From the NCBI GenBank assembly GCA_947522735.1, contig CANNTZ010000003.1, positions 17,368 to 81,367 of the forward strand: DNA of 64,000 nucleotides, in the 5' to 3' direction. The notes beneath the pieces were generated by a model that made no database searches, had not been told where the DNA came from, and saw only the letters and a program-made list of their open reading frames with translations. Both the position numbers and the translations under genes were made by a program. This document shows positions 43,990-53,419 of the stretch, one piece after another. Numbering within the stretch: position 1 is the first letter of the stretch; each line of letters begins with the position of its first letter. This DNA comes from an uncultured Oscillospiraceae bacterium (GTDB taxonomy: Bacteria > Bacillota > Clostridia > Oscillospirales > Ruminococcaceae).

Positions 43990-44172
43990 GTCTCAACCAC
44001 CGTTAGAGATTTCATCAACTGTATTCCCCTTTTTAATATTATGCCGCAAAGAGCTAAGCTCCGCATTCAAAACGAGCCCGTATATATTTGCATGTTTATA
44101 CATTTTTGAATAAAGAGCTCGGCCTTTTGCAGCGCCCGGTAATTAAAGCTCAACCACTGCAAATTATAACCC

Positions 44173-44205
44173 TAAGGCAGATAGGGGGAGCCCCTATCTG
44201 CCTTA
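44173..44205 (-). repeat. Perfect 15-bp hairpin between binding-protein and permease genes
   Basis: TAAGGCAGATAGGGG and its exact complement enclose a 3-nt loop. No T-run follows. It lies just after the binding-protein gene, where such stems commonly stabilise the upstream message and dampen read-through, giving more binding protein than permease. Confidence 0.8.
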
Positions 44206-44263
44206 AATCAGCTTTTCCAGCCAAGCGTTGACTTACCGCCAACGCATATTACCAATCGGACGA

Positions 44264-46393
44264 TTAGAACAGGCCGATAACCTTGGTCATGTAGCCAGCG
44301 CCCTTGCCCTTGAAGGTGTCAAGGTAGGAGGACGGATCGCCGAAGTCAGGACCCCAACCGGAACCCCAGAACATATCGAAGTTGCCGGCCTCGCCGTTGG
44401 CAGCGCGGTAACCGCATGCGTAGTAGTCCTCCGGAGTGGTGGCCTCAATGAGGTTCACCTGAACCTTATCGGAGCCAAGAACGGACTCAAGGGACTCCTT
44501 GTAGGACCTCGCCATACCGAGCTGGAGATCGGAGCCGCTGTAGTAAACGACGTCGATCTGGATCGGATAGGTAACGGTATCGCCAAGAGCCTCGACAGCG
44601 GCGTTGAGATGCTCAACAGCCTTATCGGGATTGTACCAGCCGTCTACGCTGTCGGCAACCTTGATGCCAACGCCCATCTGGTCGCAATAGTACTGAACCA
44701 TATCACCGTAGAAGGTGCCGGCCGGGAAGGTGTGGCCGTCAGCGTCGGTGGTGTCCTCGGAGAGGGAAACGAACGCCGGGGAGCAGTACATATTTCTCAT
44801 GTTGGCCTCGGCAAGCTCGCCGCGGGAAACGGCATTCTGGGTCTTCTTGTCGAACGCAAACATAAGGGCCTTACGGAAGTCCTTGTTCTGGAGAGCAGTG
44901 TTGGTATCGATCTTCTGCTGCTCGGTCTTCGGGGAAGCGCAGGTGCCGCTCTCGAGAGCGAAGGTGCCGCGGTTGAGGTTCAGACCGCCGAAGTAGGTGG
45001 TAGAGGTGGTATCGGAGATGTAGGAATACTTCTCGAAGTTACCGTCGGCCTCAGCCAGCTTGCGGGTGGTCTCGTTGGAAACGCCGATAGTAGCATAGGT
45101 GCCGGCTACGGCGTCGTTGTACAGAGCGGTGAGATCCTCGGCATTGTCATAGACCCACTTGATGGAGTCGAGCTTGGTCTCGTCGTTTCTGTAGTAGTTG
45201 GTGTTGCGGACAAGCAGGATCTCGGAATCCTTCTGGAGCTTCTGTACGAGGAACGCGCCGCAGTAAACGTTGGAGGCAACGTCGGTGTACAGACCGAAGG
45301 TGTAGGAATCTCCGGCAGTAGCCTCTGCGTACTCGTCAACGCCGTACACGCCGCCGCGGGACTGATAGAAGCTGTCGCAGATCGGCAGGAAGCAGGAGTA
45401 GGTGAGCATGGTGAGGAAGTAGGAGGTCGGCTTCTCAAGGGTTATCTCAAGGGTGTACTTGTCGGTAGCCTTGTAGCCAACGTCGTCCCAGCTTCCGCCG
45501 TCCTTGTAGTAAGCGGTAGCGCCGACGATGATGCCGTCAACCAGATACTCAAGACCGGCCTTGGCGTCGAGCATATGGCGGAAGCCCGCTACAAAGTCCT
45601 CGGCGGTGAGCTCGGCATACTGAGCGCCCTCGGCGGTATACCAATAAACGCCCTTACGAATGTGGAAGGTATAAACGGTGCCGTCCTCGGAAATATCCCA
45701 AGACTCCGCAAGAGCCGGCATCATCTGTCCGAGGTTGTTGTACTCGACAAGACCGTCAACGCAGTTAACGGTGATCTCGGTATCGGACTGGGAGCTGGTG
45801 TTCAGCCAGTCAAGGGTTACGGGTGCGGTCTGGAAGGTGGTGGTGTAGGTTTTCTGGACGGTGTGACCCTTTTCGGTCAGATAAGCGGCGGGATCATACT
45901 CGCCCTCGCCCTCGACGGCCTTCGCCCAGATGTCGAGCAGCTCGGCGCGCTCTTCCTTGGTGAGGAACTCGTCGGAGATGACAAGACCCTTCAGACGGTC
46001 GTCATCGTTGCCCCACTGAACGAAAGGAATGGTTCTCGGCGCAACGCGGGAGATGGTGTAGGCGCCGCCCTGGGTGGTGGTCGGGATCATAACGGCGGAA
46101 TCAAGCAGCTCGGCCTCGGCCTTTGCAAACTTGACAAAACGCTCGTTTACGTCCTCGCCGGACTCGGCGTCAAGAAGCAGCTCTTCAAACTTTGCGAGCG
46201 CGCCTGTGTAGGCCTCCTCGTCGTCGCCACGGACATAGGTGGCCTCGCCGGGCTGTTCGTCTTCCTTGCTGCTCTCGGCAACAGAGGACTGATCGTCGAT
46301 GATGGGTCCGGAGCTTTCGTTGCCGGTCTTCGTGCAGGCAGCCATACCGAGCGCCATAACGACAGCCAGCAACAGTGCGATAAGCTTTTTCAT
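44264..46393 (-). CDS. Peptide ABC importer substrate-binding lipoprotein with permuted layout
   Basis: The 709-residue family 5 binding protein has a signal peptide and lipobox (MALGMAAC, Cys20), then an acidic linker. The canonical N-lobe pattern starts late, at about residue 180 (LDWLNTSSQSDTEITVNC, ALAESWDISEDGTVYTFHIRK). The protein stops soon after WGSGWGPDFGDPSSYLDTF, where normal members run on for about 90 residues. A stretch that looks like that missing end (YTGALAKFEELLLDAE, FAKAEAELLDSAVMIP, ISRVAPRTI) is found instead at about residues 61-125, before the N-lobe. That implies a circular permutation. GAGGAGG precedes the ATG at 46393. It is first and best placed for strong expression in its operon. 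Confidence 0.9.
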   Translation of the reverse strand: MKKLIALLLAVVMALGMAACTKTGNESSGPIIDDQSSVAESSKEDEQPGEATYVRGDDEEAYTGALAKFEELLLDAESGEDVNERFVKFAKAEAELLDSAVMIPTTTQGGAYTISRVAPRTIPFVQWGNDDDRLKGLVISDEFLTKEERAELLDIWAKAVEGEGEYDPAAYLTEKGHTVQKTYTTTFQTAPVTLDWLNTSSQSDTEITVNCVDGLVEYNNLGQMMPALAESWDISEDGTVYTFHIRKGVYWYTAEGAQYAELTAEDFVAGFRHMLDAKAGLEYLVDGIIVGATAYYKDGGSWDDVGYKATDKYTLEITLEKPTSYFLTMLTYSCFLPICDSFYQSRGGVYGVDEYAEATAGDSYTFGLYTDVASNVYCGAFLVQKLQKDSEILLVRNTNYYRNDETKLDSIKWVYDNAEDLTALYNDAVAGTYATIGVSNETTRKLAEADGNFEKYSYISDTTSTTYFGGLNLNRGTFALESGTCASPKTEQQKIDTNTALQNKDFRKALMFAFDKKTQNAVSRGELAEANMRNMYCSPAFVSLSEDTTDADGHTFPAGTFYGDMVQYYCDQMGVGIKVADSVDGWYNPDKAVEHLNAAVEALGDTVTYPIQIDVVYYSGSDLQLGMARSYKESLESVLGSDKVQVNLIEATTPEDYYACGYRAANGEAGNFDMFWGSGWGPDFGDPSSYLDTFKGKGAGYMTKVIGLF

Positions 46394-46591
46394 GTTTTTT
46401 CCTCCTCTTTCAGGATGATAATTATAGCTGAACATAAGGCCTTAACCCAAGTTCACAAATTTCAGGCGCGTCTTTCCGCGCTGCCATGAGGCCGTTGAAT
46501 TATTGTTGAATATAACATTCATATTTTCGGATTGCGATACGTTCTCACTTTATCGCTTTAGACCAATAAATGCCCCATTTTTTGTATGATA

Positions 46592-46620
46592 ATTATAGCA
46601 TACCCGTCGAAACATTGCAA
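46592..46620 (-). promoter_or_regulatory. Promoter of the peptide-transporter operon
   Basis: On the minus strand TTGCAA (46620-46615), 17 nt, TATAAT (46597-46592). It gives a long leader of about 190 nt before the binding-protein ATG; no known riboswitch is recognisable in it. Confidence 0.7.
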
Positions 46621-46955
46621 TACATAATTTTAGATTTTTTCATCATCAGGGCGTTTTTAATTCAAAATTTACCTTATTCCTTATAAATGCGATTTTCACG
46701 TTTCAATATTGTTTAAAAATACCGGCGTTTTTTATCTCTGCGCCCGTCAAGGCCGCGGGATCAACGGACGGCTCCAAACAGGTTTTGCATAATCCGGATT
46801 TCAATCCTGCAAAACCGTCCTTTCATCGTGAACGTCTTTGCAAAATGCTTCCACCGTTGGCGGACAGACGTTTTCGAGCCGCAAACGAATGTTTGCATAA
46901 ATATCCGGAAGCGGTGCGACGCACATATAATATATAATGGTATGGGCCGCTCCTC
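46621..46955. other. Intergenic stretch with a hairpin
   Basis: No gene is supported here. An inverted repeat GGTTTTGCA (46781-46789) with TGCAAAACC (46808-46816), plus an inner GGAT/ATCC stem, is the only clear structure. It lies downstream of the FAD oxidoreductase gene and may help end its transcript, though no strong T-run follows. Confidence 0.5.
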
Positions 46956-48221
46956 TCATCCGGAGAAGGCTCCCTTTTCCGGGACTATCGCGTCTATCGC
47001 CTCGAGAGCACGGCACAGCTCACCGTATTCGACGTCCCGCACGCCGACGCCTCGCGCTGCCGCTATCGCCGCTGCGCAGCCGGCCGCCTGCCCCATCGCC
47101 ATGCAGGGCGCCTGCACACGCAGCCCGCTGTTCGCGAGCACATCGGACGACAGGGCTCTGCCTGCGCAGAGAATCCGCCGCGAGCCTTTTGGCAGCAGCG
47201 CCCGGTACGGTATCTTTGCGACGACGTTTTTACTGTGGTATTCCTGCCTTATTCCGTCCATCACATGCAGATCGACGGGATAATAAGCGTAGCAGACCGA
47301 ATCCTCGAACCAGCGGCCGCCGAGATAATCCTCGACGGTGATTTCGTATTCGCCGTCGATACGGTTGGTCTCGCGCACGCCGACCTCGGAGCCAAAGCTG
47401 TCCACCGCCGTATTTTCAAGTCCCTTTATCCCGCGATAAAAGCTGAGCACCCGGAAAACGCCGCGCACGGCGTCCCTGCCAAGCGCCGTCCTGCTCTCCG
47501 AAGCGCCGGAGTCCGCGCAGGGGATATGCAGGTCTATCTGGCGCTCATAAAGCCACTTTACGAGCAGCTCGCCGGTTATGTAGCCGGGAAAGCCCTCGCT
47601 CTCCGCCCTTCGCCTCACCTCGTCCGCATCAAAGCCTTCCGTGTCATAGCCGGTGAGGCGGTTGCGCAGCGTCGCAGGCTGCTGCACATCACTTCTCTTC
47701 ACTCGATATCCCGCCATAACCGTCAGGCTTGCGTCCCCGGTGGCGTCGATGCAGACCGGCGTCTCCAGCCGGTAAAGCCCCTCCTTGCAGGCGATAATCA
47801 GCTCCGCCCCGTCAGCCGTTTCGGAAACGCCGGAGAGCATCGCGTTGGTCAGAACGTCTACGCCGCTCTCCTCGCACATGCAGTTCAGGTGATAGAGGTA
47901 GACGAAGCGGTTGAAGCCGATCTGCCCCTCCCAGTGGCGGCGCGGCGGAAAGTCCGCAGGCGGCATTGCGGCGCCGCCCGAGGCTATCGTCCTGAGCATG
48001 ACCTCCCAGCAGGGGCCGCCGATGATGCGTCTGCCCCACGCAAAGAACAACCCCGGTGCGGGAACGTCCCCCGCAATCATTGTGCCGCCAAGCATACTGT
48101 TTTTCTCCGTCAGAAGCGTCCGCGCACCGCTTCTTGCGGCGGCTATAGCCGCAAAAACTCCCGCCGTTCCCCCGCCCACGACAACCACGTCATAGCTTTT
48201 GGGATAATTTTTAATATACAT
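46956..48221 (-). CDS. FAD-dependent oxidoreductase
   Basis: A 421-residue protein opening with a Rossmann dinucleotide site (YDVVVVGGGTAGVFAAIAAA) and the acidic strand end LLTEKN. CIDATGDASLTVMAGY and the C-terminal RRILCAGRALSSDVLANSGLR complete the pattern of the FAD_oxidored family (GidA/HI0933-like fold), which includes uncharacterised catabolic dehydrogenases often found beside AraC or sugar genes. The substrate is unknown. The divergent AraC regulator shares its promoter region and is the likely controller. GGGGACGAG precedes the ATG. No signal peptide. Confidence 0.85.
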   Translation of the reverse strand: MYIKNYPKSYDVVVVGGGTAGVFAAIAAARSGARTLLTEKNSMLGGTMIAGDVPAPGLFFAWGRRIIGGPCWEVMLRTIASGGAAMPPADFPPRRHWEGQIGFNRFVYLYHLNCMCEESGVDVLTNAMLSGVSETADGAELIIACKEGLYRLETPVCIDATGDASLTVMAGYRVKRSDVQQPATLRNRLTGYDTEGFDADEVRRRAESEGFPGYITGELLVKWLYERQIDLHIPCADSGASESRTALGRDAVRGVFRVLSFYRGIKGLENTAVDSFGSEVGVRETNRIDGEYEITVEDYLGGRWFEDSVCYAYYPVDLHVMDGIRQEYHSKNVVAKIPYRALLPKGSRRILCAGRALSSDVLANSGLRVQAPCMAMGQAAGCAAAIAAARGVGVRDVEYGELCRALEAIDAIVPEKGAFSG

Positions 48222-48233
48222 ATTCTCGTCCCC

Positions 48234-48287
48234 TTGACTTATTTATACTTTATTAAGTATAATACATTATGAAACAACGTTGTTCAA
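48234..48287. promoter_or_regulatory. Divergent promoters with overlapping -10 boxes and a 12-bp palindrome
   Basis: Plus strand: TTGACT (48234-48239), 18 nt, TATAAT (48258-48263), toward the AraC gene. Minus strand: TTGAAC (48287-48282), 17 nt, TATTAT (48264-48259), toward the FAD oxidoreductase. The two -10 boxes overlap by five bases. The palindrome AACAACGTTGTT (48273-48284) overlaps the minus -35 and follows the plus start site, a candidate operator for either gene. Confidence 0.7.
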
Positions 48288-48333
48288 TGCAAAATATCAA
48301 CTCAAATTTATAATATATTAAACAGGTGATGAG

Positions 48334-49047
48334 ATGGGCCTTGAATATGAGCTCATAAAGCGCCGCGATTTTCTGTTCGAGACCGGCGCACACGACTGCG
48401 ACGCCATGCTCGTCGTCCTCGGCGGCGAATTTGACTGTACCGTCGAGGGCAATGTCTTCCGCGCAAAAAGCTGCGACGCCGTGATATTGCGCCGCGGCAC
48501 GCCGTTTTTCCGCAGGGTCGTTTTGCCGTTGGAGTGCCTGTACATCCGGTTCGACGCGCTCCCGTGGCCGGTCGCCTCCGGAAAGCTCTCCTCGCCTGAT
48601 CCCGCGAGGACGCAGGGCACAGTCGAGCTGCTGAAGGCCGCCGCGCTCAATGGCGACGACCGGCTCGTCGCGCATTTCATCGACGACCTTTTCATCCTGC
48701 ACGGCCTCTGTCCGAACGCCCCCGGCGACCGCGTGGTGAACGAGCTGCTCGCCTATATGAACGCAGGCTACGGCGGCGATATCACGCTGGACACGCTTGC
48801 CGGGCGCTGCGGACTTTCCAAGCAGGCGCTGACGGCCCGCTTCCGGCGTGCCTGCGGCGTAACTCCGATGCGCGCGCTGTGCGGCATACGCATACGCAGC
48901 GCCAAACGCCTGCTCTCCTGCACCGGAGAGAGCGTCCGCGAGATTGCGGCAAAATGCGGCTTTGAGAATCAATACTATTTTTCCACCCGGTTCCGGCGCG
49001 AGACCGGCATGACCCCCACCGAATACCGCGGCCGTTTCCGCGTTTGA
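48334..49047 (+). CDS. AraC family transcriptional regulator
   Basis: A 237-residue protein with a cupin-like N-terminal domain (MLVVLGGEFDCTVEGNVFRAK, DAVILRRGTPFFRRV) and a C-terminal double helix-turn-helix (LDTLAGRCGLSKQALTARF, VREIAAKCGFENQYYFSTRF) ending MTPTEYRGRF. Ligand-free control of the divergent FAD oxidoreductase gene is the simplest reading. AGGTGATGAG precedes the ATG. The gene runs into a terminator shared with the SGNH hydrolase. Confidence 0.92.
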   Translation: MGLEYELIKRRDFLFETGAHDCDAMLVVLGGEFDCTVEGNVFRAKSCDAVILRRGTPFFRRVVLPLECLYIRFDALPWPVASGKLSSPDPARTQGTVELLKAAALNGDDRLVAHFIDDLFILHGLCPNAPGDRVVNELLAYMNAGYGGDITLDTLAGRCGLSKQALTARFRRACGVTPMRALCGIRIRSAKRLLSCTGESVREIAAKCGFENQYYFSTRFRRETGMTPTEYRGRFRV

Positions 49048-49052
49048 GGCGC

Positions 49053-49084
49053 AAAAAAGCCCGTCCGGCCAAAACCGGGCGGGC
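49053..49084 (-). terminator. Terminator of the SGNH hydrolase gene
   Basis: GCCCGTCCGG (49059-49068) pairs with CCGGGCGGGC (49075-49084), one wobble, 6-nt loop. On the minus strand it is followed by six T (49058-49053). It may also slow the convergent AraC transcript. Confidence 0.8.
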
Positions 49085-49094
49085 CTTAGGCGTC

Positions 49095-49901
49095 TCACCA
49101 CCTTGCCGAGACGTTGTGGAAGGGCTGGCCGATGAATCCGACCTGCGCGAAATCCTCCATGTTCGCACGGATTATCGCGTCGATGCCGCTCATCGCCATC
49201 TGCGCCGTCAGCAGATAACCCGCGGCGTTCATGTGGCTGCCGAGATAGAAGCGGCTGCGGAAAGCCTTGTCGTAACACGGCGCGTAACGCCGGAAATCCA
49301 GCACATAGGTGTGTGGAAACAGCTCTGCGAGCTGATGCATAAGCTCGGCGTGCCTGTCCGCCAGCGCCCGCCGCTTCCCGTCATCGCCGTCCTCGCGCGG
49401 CATTGTCATCAGAAAGAAGCGCGCCTGCGGCTGCATTTTCCGGATTCGCTGGATTATCCTCGCATAATAGCCCGCAAAATCCTTCGCGTTTTTGTCGTAG
49501 TCCTCAAGGCAGACGCTCTCCACGCCGCCGATGGCCTGCCCGCAGCCCAGAATGTCGTTGACTCCGAGTGCGATTATATACGCCTGACAGAGCTTGTCCT
49601 CATCCCAGAAGCCGTTTTCCTCTGCAAAGCTGGACCAATACCACTCCGCTGTCATGCCCCCGCGGGAAAAGTTCCAGACCTTGCAGCCCGCTGTCCTCGC
49701 GATGTACTGTCCCCACGAGTATTCGTACATATCGTGCCAGCCCATATTGCCGTCCTCGTCCAGCGACTCGAACTCGCCCGACGAAAGACTGTCCCCAATG
49801 CAGCCTATTGTGCGGAATATCCCGCAGAAGCCGCCGTTCGGGCGTATCTGTCCAAGCGGATTCTCATCTCCCGGAATCGACATAAACTCATCAAGCGTCA
49901 T
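49095..49901 (-). CDS. SGNH/GDSL-type hydrolase
   Basis: A 268-residue esterase-fold protein with all four blocks: the nucleophile in TIGCIGDSLSSGEFES, glycine in WNFSRGGMTAEW, asparagine in IALGVNDILG, and the histidine near the end in LGSHMNAAGYLLTAQ. Such enzymes remove acetyl or acyl groups from sugars or lipids; the substrate is unknown. No signal peptide is visible, so it may act on imported material. The ATG at 49901 follows GGAGGT by 8 nt; a TTG two codons upstream is too close to the Shine-Dalgarno. It has its own promoter. Confidence 0.9.
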   Translation of the reverse strand: MTLDEFMSIPGDENPLGQIRPNGGFCGIFRTIGCIGDSLSSGEFESLDEDGNMGWHDMYEYSWGQYIARTAGCKVWNFSRGGMTAEWYWSSFAEENGFWDEDKLCQAYIIALGVNDILGCGQAIGGVESVCLEDYDKNAKDFAGYYARIIQRIRKMQPQARFFLMTMPREDGDDGKRRALADRHAELMHQLAELFPHTYVLDFRRYAPCYDKAFRSRFYLGSHMNAAGYLLTAQMAMSGIDAIIRANMEDFAQVGFIGQPFHNVSARW

Positions 49902-49950
49902 GCTCAATACCTCCTGCTCCGCGCCCTTGTCGCGGGCTGATTTTTACTAT

Positions 49951-49979
49951 ATAATACGCGTGCTCCCGGCGTCTGTCAA
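49951..49979 (-). promoter_or_regulatory. Promoter of the SGNH hydrolase gene
   Basis: On the minus strand TTGACA (49979-49974), 17 nt, TATTAT (49956-49951). Confidence 0.8.
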
Positions 49980-50013
49980 CAGGCCTTCGCAGCTTTCCGT
50001 CCGGGCTTCCGGC

Positions 50014-50049
50014 AAAATAAAGCTCCCGGAAGCGCGCATATCCGGGAGC
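50014..50049 (-). terminator. Terminator of the tRNA-Leu gene
   Basis: GCTCCCGGA pairs with TCCGGGAGC (arms 50041-50049 and 50022-50030) and is followed on the minus strand by TTTATTTT. It begins 2 nt after the tRNA CCA end. Confidence 0.85.
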
Positions 50050-50051
50050 AA

Positions 50052-50138
50052 TGGTGCCGCTGACCGGGATCGAACCGGTACGATGTTGCCATCACGGGAT
50101 TTTAAGTCCCGGGCGTCTGCCAATTCCGCCACAGCGGC
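50052..50138 (-). tRNA. tRNA-Leu (anticodon UAA)
   Basis: An 87-nt gene including an encoded CCA. The acceptor stem is GCCGCTG with CAGCGGC, the anticodon stem CGGGA/TCCCG encloses CTTAAAA (anticodon TAA), the T arm reads CCGGTTCGATCCCGG, and a long variable arm (GTGATGGCAACATCGT) marks a class II tRNA. It decodes UUA and UUG, rare codons in this GC-rich genome. Confidence 0.97.
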
Positions 50139-50260
50139 AGATTCGATTTTACGATAATATATTTTACAACAAAACCCGCCGATTGTCAATCCGGAAAGAG
50201 GAATAAGCGGGCTTTTTTCAAAAAATGCCGCCTTATGGCACGGATTTCCTGCTTGAAGTC

Positions 50261-50289
50261 TTGAACTGACGAGCCAAAAATAGTATAAT
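50261..50289 (+). promoter_or_regulatory. Promoter of asnS
   Basis: TTGAAC (50261-50266), 17 nt, TATAAT (50284-50289). The leader is about 30 nt, too short for a T-box. Confidence 0.8.
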
Positions 50290-50326
50290 ATAATTTATCG
50301 ATTCATCGGAAAGGAATGGTAACATA

Positions 50327-51721
<1,395 letters not shown>

Positions 51722-51742
51722 TTGCAAAACGCTGCACACCCT

Positions 51743-51780
51743 CTCCCCCGCCCGGATGAAAAGCATCGTGGGCGGGGGAG
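51743..51780 (+). terminator. Terminator of asnS
   Basis: CTCCCCCGCCC (51743-51753) pairs exactly with GGGCGGGGGAG (51770-51780), with an inner GATG/CATC stem, followed by ATTGTTTCCCTT. Confidence 0.8.
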
Positions 51781-51888
51781 ATTGTTTCCCTTAAAGACCG
51801 CGTGCTCGTCAAAAGATTAACTAATGTTCCGGCAAATGTCAAGTCAAACTGTATACACCGCCGAAAATGAATTTTTTCTCTAAATGAG

Positions 51889-51917
51889 TTGCAAAAGCAT
51901 CCATGATGTAATACAAT
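51889..51917 (+). promoter_or_regulatory. Promoter of the aminotransferase gene
   Basis: TTGCAA (51889-51894), 17 nt, TACAAT (51912-51917). Confidence 0.7.
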
Positions 51918-51978
51918 AGTACATAGAATGGTTGTTTTTTCAGCCGAAGTTGAATTTGTAGAAAGGTACGGTTGCATT

Positions 51979-53259
51979 ATGGTGTATCAGGATCTTTCCC
52001 GCGCAAAGCTTCTTGAGCTTCAGAAAAGGCTTGGCGCAGAGTATGAGAAATACAAAAAGGCCGGGCTGAAGCTGGATATGTCCAGAGGGCGTCCCGGAAA
52101 AGAGCAGCTCGATATCGCAACGGACATGCTCTCGGATTCCTCCTATGTCACGCCGTCCGGCACGGACTGCCGTAACTACGGCAATCTTGAGGGTCTGCCC
52201 GAGCTGCGCGAGATACTCTCCGGCGTGCTGCACGTCCCCGCCTCCAATATTCTGATTGGCGAAAACGCCAGCCTTTCGCTGATGTATTTCTGCGTGATGA
52301 CTGCGATGTTCTTCGGCGTCAGCGGCTGCAAGCCGTGGGCGCAGTGCGACAAGGTCAAGTTCCTGTGTCCGGTTCCCGGCTATGACCGCCACTTCGCCAT
52401 CACCGAGGAGTTCGGCGTCGAGATGATAAACGTCGCAATGGACGGCACCGGCCCCGATATGGACACCGTCGAGCGCCTTGTTGAGAACGACGAGTCGATA
52501 AAGGGCATCTGGTGCGTGCCGAAGTATTCCAATCCGACCGGCATCACCTATTCCGACGAGACCGTCCGGCGCTTTGCGGCTCTCAAGCCGGCGGCCAAGG
52601 ACTTTCGCATCTTCTGGGACAACGCCTACGGCATCCACGATCTCTATCCCGACGCCCCGGACCAGCTGCTCGACCTCTACGCCGAGTGCGTCAGGTGCGG
52701 CAGCCAGGATATGCCGTATATCTTCTTTTCCACGAGCAAGATCACCTTTGCGGGCGGCGGCGTGTCCGCAGTCGGCGCAAGCGCCGCTAATATTGCCGAG
52801 CTGCGCCATAGAATGGCCATCCGCACTATCGGCGCGGATAAGCTCAACCAGCTCCGCCATGTCAACTTCATAAAGAGCAGCGGCGGCTTCGAGAGTATTA
52901 TGAAAAAGCATGCGGCGCTGCTGCGTCCCAAGTTTGAGACGGTGCTCGATATCCTCGACGCCGAGCTCTCCGGTACCGGCTCCGCAAGCTGGACCCGCCC
53001 GGCTGGCGGCTACTTCATCTCCTTCGAGACGCTGCCCGGCTGCGCGAAGAAGGTCGTCTCGATGTGTCGCGACGTGGGCGTGACGCTCACCTCCGCAGGC
53101 GCGACCTACCCCTATGGCCGCGACCCGCGCGACAGCAACATCCGCATTGCCCCGTCCGCACCGTCGATCGAGGATCTCACGGCCGCCGCGAGGCTGCTCT
53201 GCCTGTGCACGAAGCTTGCCGCCGTGGACGCGCTGCTCACCGGCGGCGACAATGCATGA
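51979..53259 (+). CDS. Class I aminotransferase (aspartate/alanine type, PF12897-like)
   Basis: A 426-residue PLP enzyme. The substrate loop is LDMSRGRPGKEQLDIA, NYGNLEGLPELREILSGVL matches the aspartate aminotransferase subgroup known from actinobacterial AspT, and KYSNPTGITYSDE and FWDNAYGIHDLYP bind PLP. The Schiff-base lysine lies in FFSTSKITFAGGGVSA. It probably links aspartate or alanine with 2-oxoglutarate. The start at 51979 (MVYQDLSR) suits the family, with GAAAGG some 13 nt before; an ATG 17 codons upstream has no Shine-Dalgarno. It is monocistronic. Confidence 0.9.
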   Translation: MVYQDLSRAKLLELQKRLGAEYEKYKKAGLKLDMSRGRPGKEQLDIATDMLSDSSYVTPSGTDCRNYGNLEGLPELREILSGVLHVPASNILIGENASLSLMYFCVMTAMFFGVSGCKPWAQCDKVKFLCPVPGYDRHFAITEEFGVEMINVAMDGTGPDMDTVERLVENDESIKGIWCVPKYSNPTGITYSDETVRRFAALKPAAKDFRIFWDNAYGIHDLYPDAPDQLLDLYAECVRCGSQDMPYIFFSTSKITFAGGGVSAVGASAANIAELRHRMAIRTIGADKLNQLRHVNFIKSSGGFESIMKKHAALLRPKFETVLDILDAELSGTGSASWTRPAGGYFISFETLPGCAKKVVSMCRDVGVTLTSAGATYPYGRDPRDSNIRIAPSAPSIEDLTAAARLLCLCTKLAAVDALLTGGDNA

Positions 53260-53370
53260 CCCTTTCAAGCACCATACGGGTTTCATGGTTTGCCCGGTGT
53301 TTATCTTTTCGAGAGAAATATGCCTGATCTCAGGGATCAGGCGCGCCCGGCGGCATGGCCGTCCGGACAA

Positions 53371-53405
53371 AAAACGAGTCCTGCATGGGGAGCAGGACTC
53401 GTTTT
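53371..53405. terminator. Bidirectional terminator
   Basis: AAAACGAGTCCTGC (53371-53384) pairs exactly with GCAGGACTCGTTTT (53392-53405). It serves the convergent aminotransferase and LTA-synthase-like genes. Confidence 0.9.
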
Positions 53406-53419
53406 CTGTCCGAAAAGAC

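Noticed and set aside
44228..46489. A 753-codon plus-strand frame opposite the binding-protein gene
   Set aside because: Gly-, Val- and Leu-rich antisense translation with no membrane or domain logic; the minus strand has a signal peptide and a conserved family.
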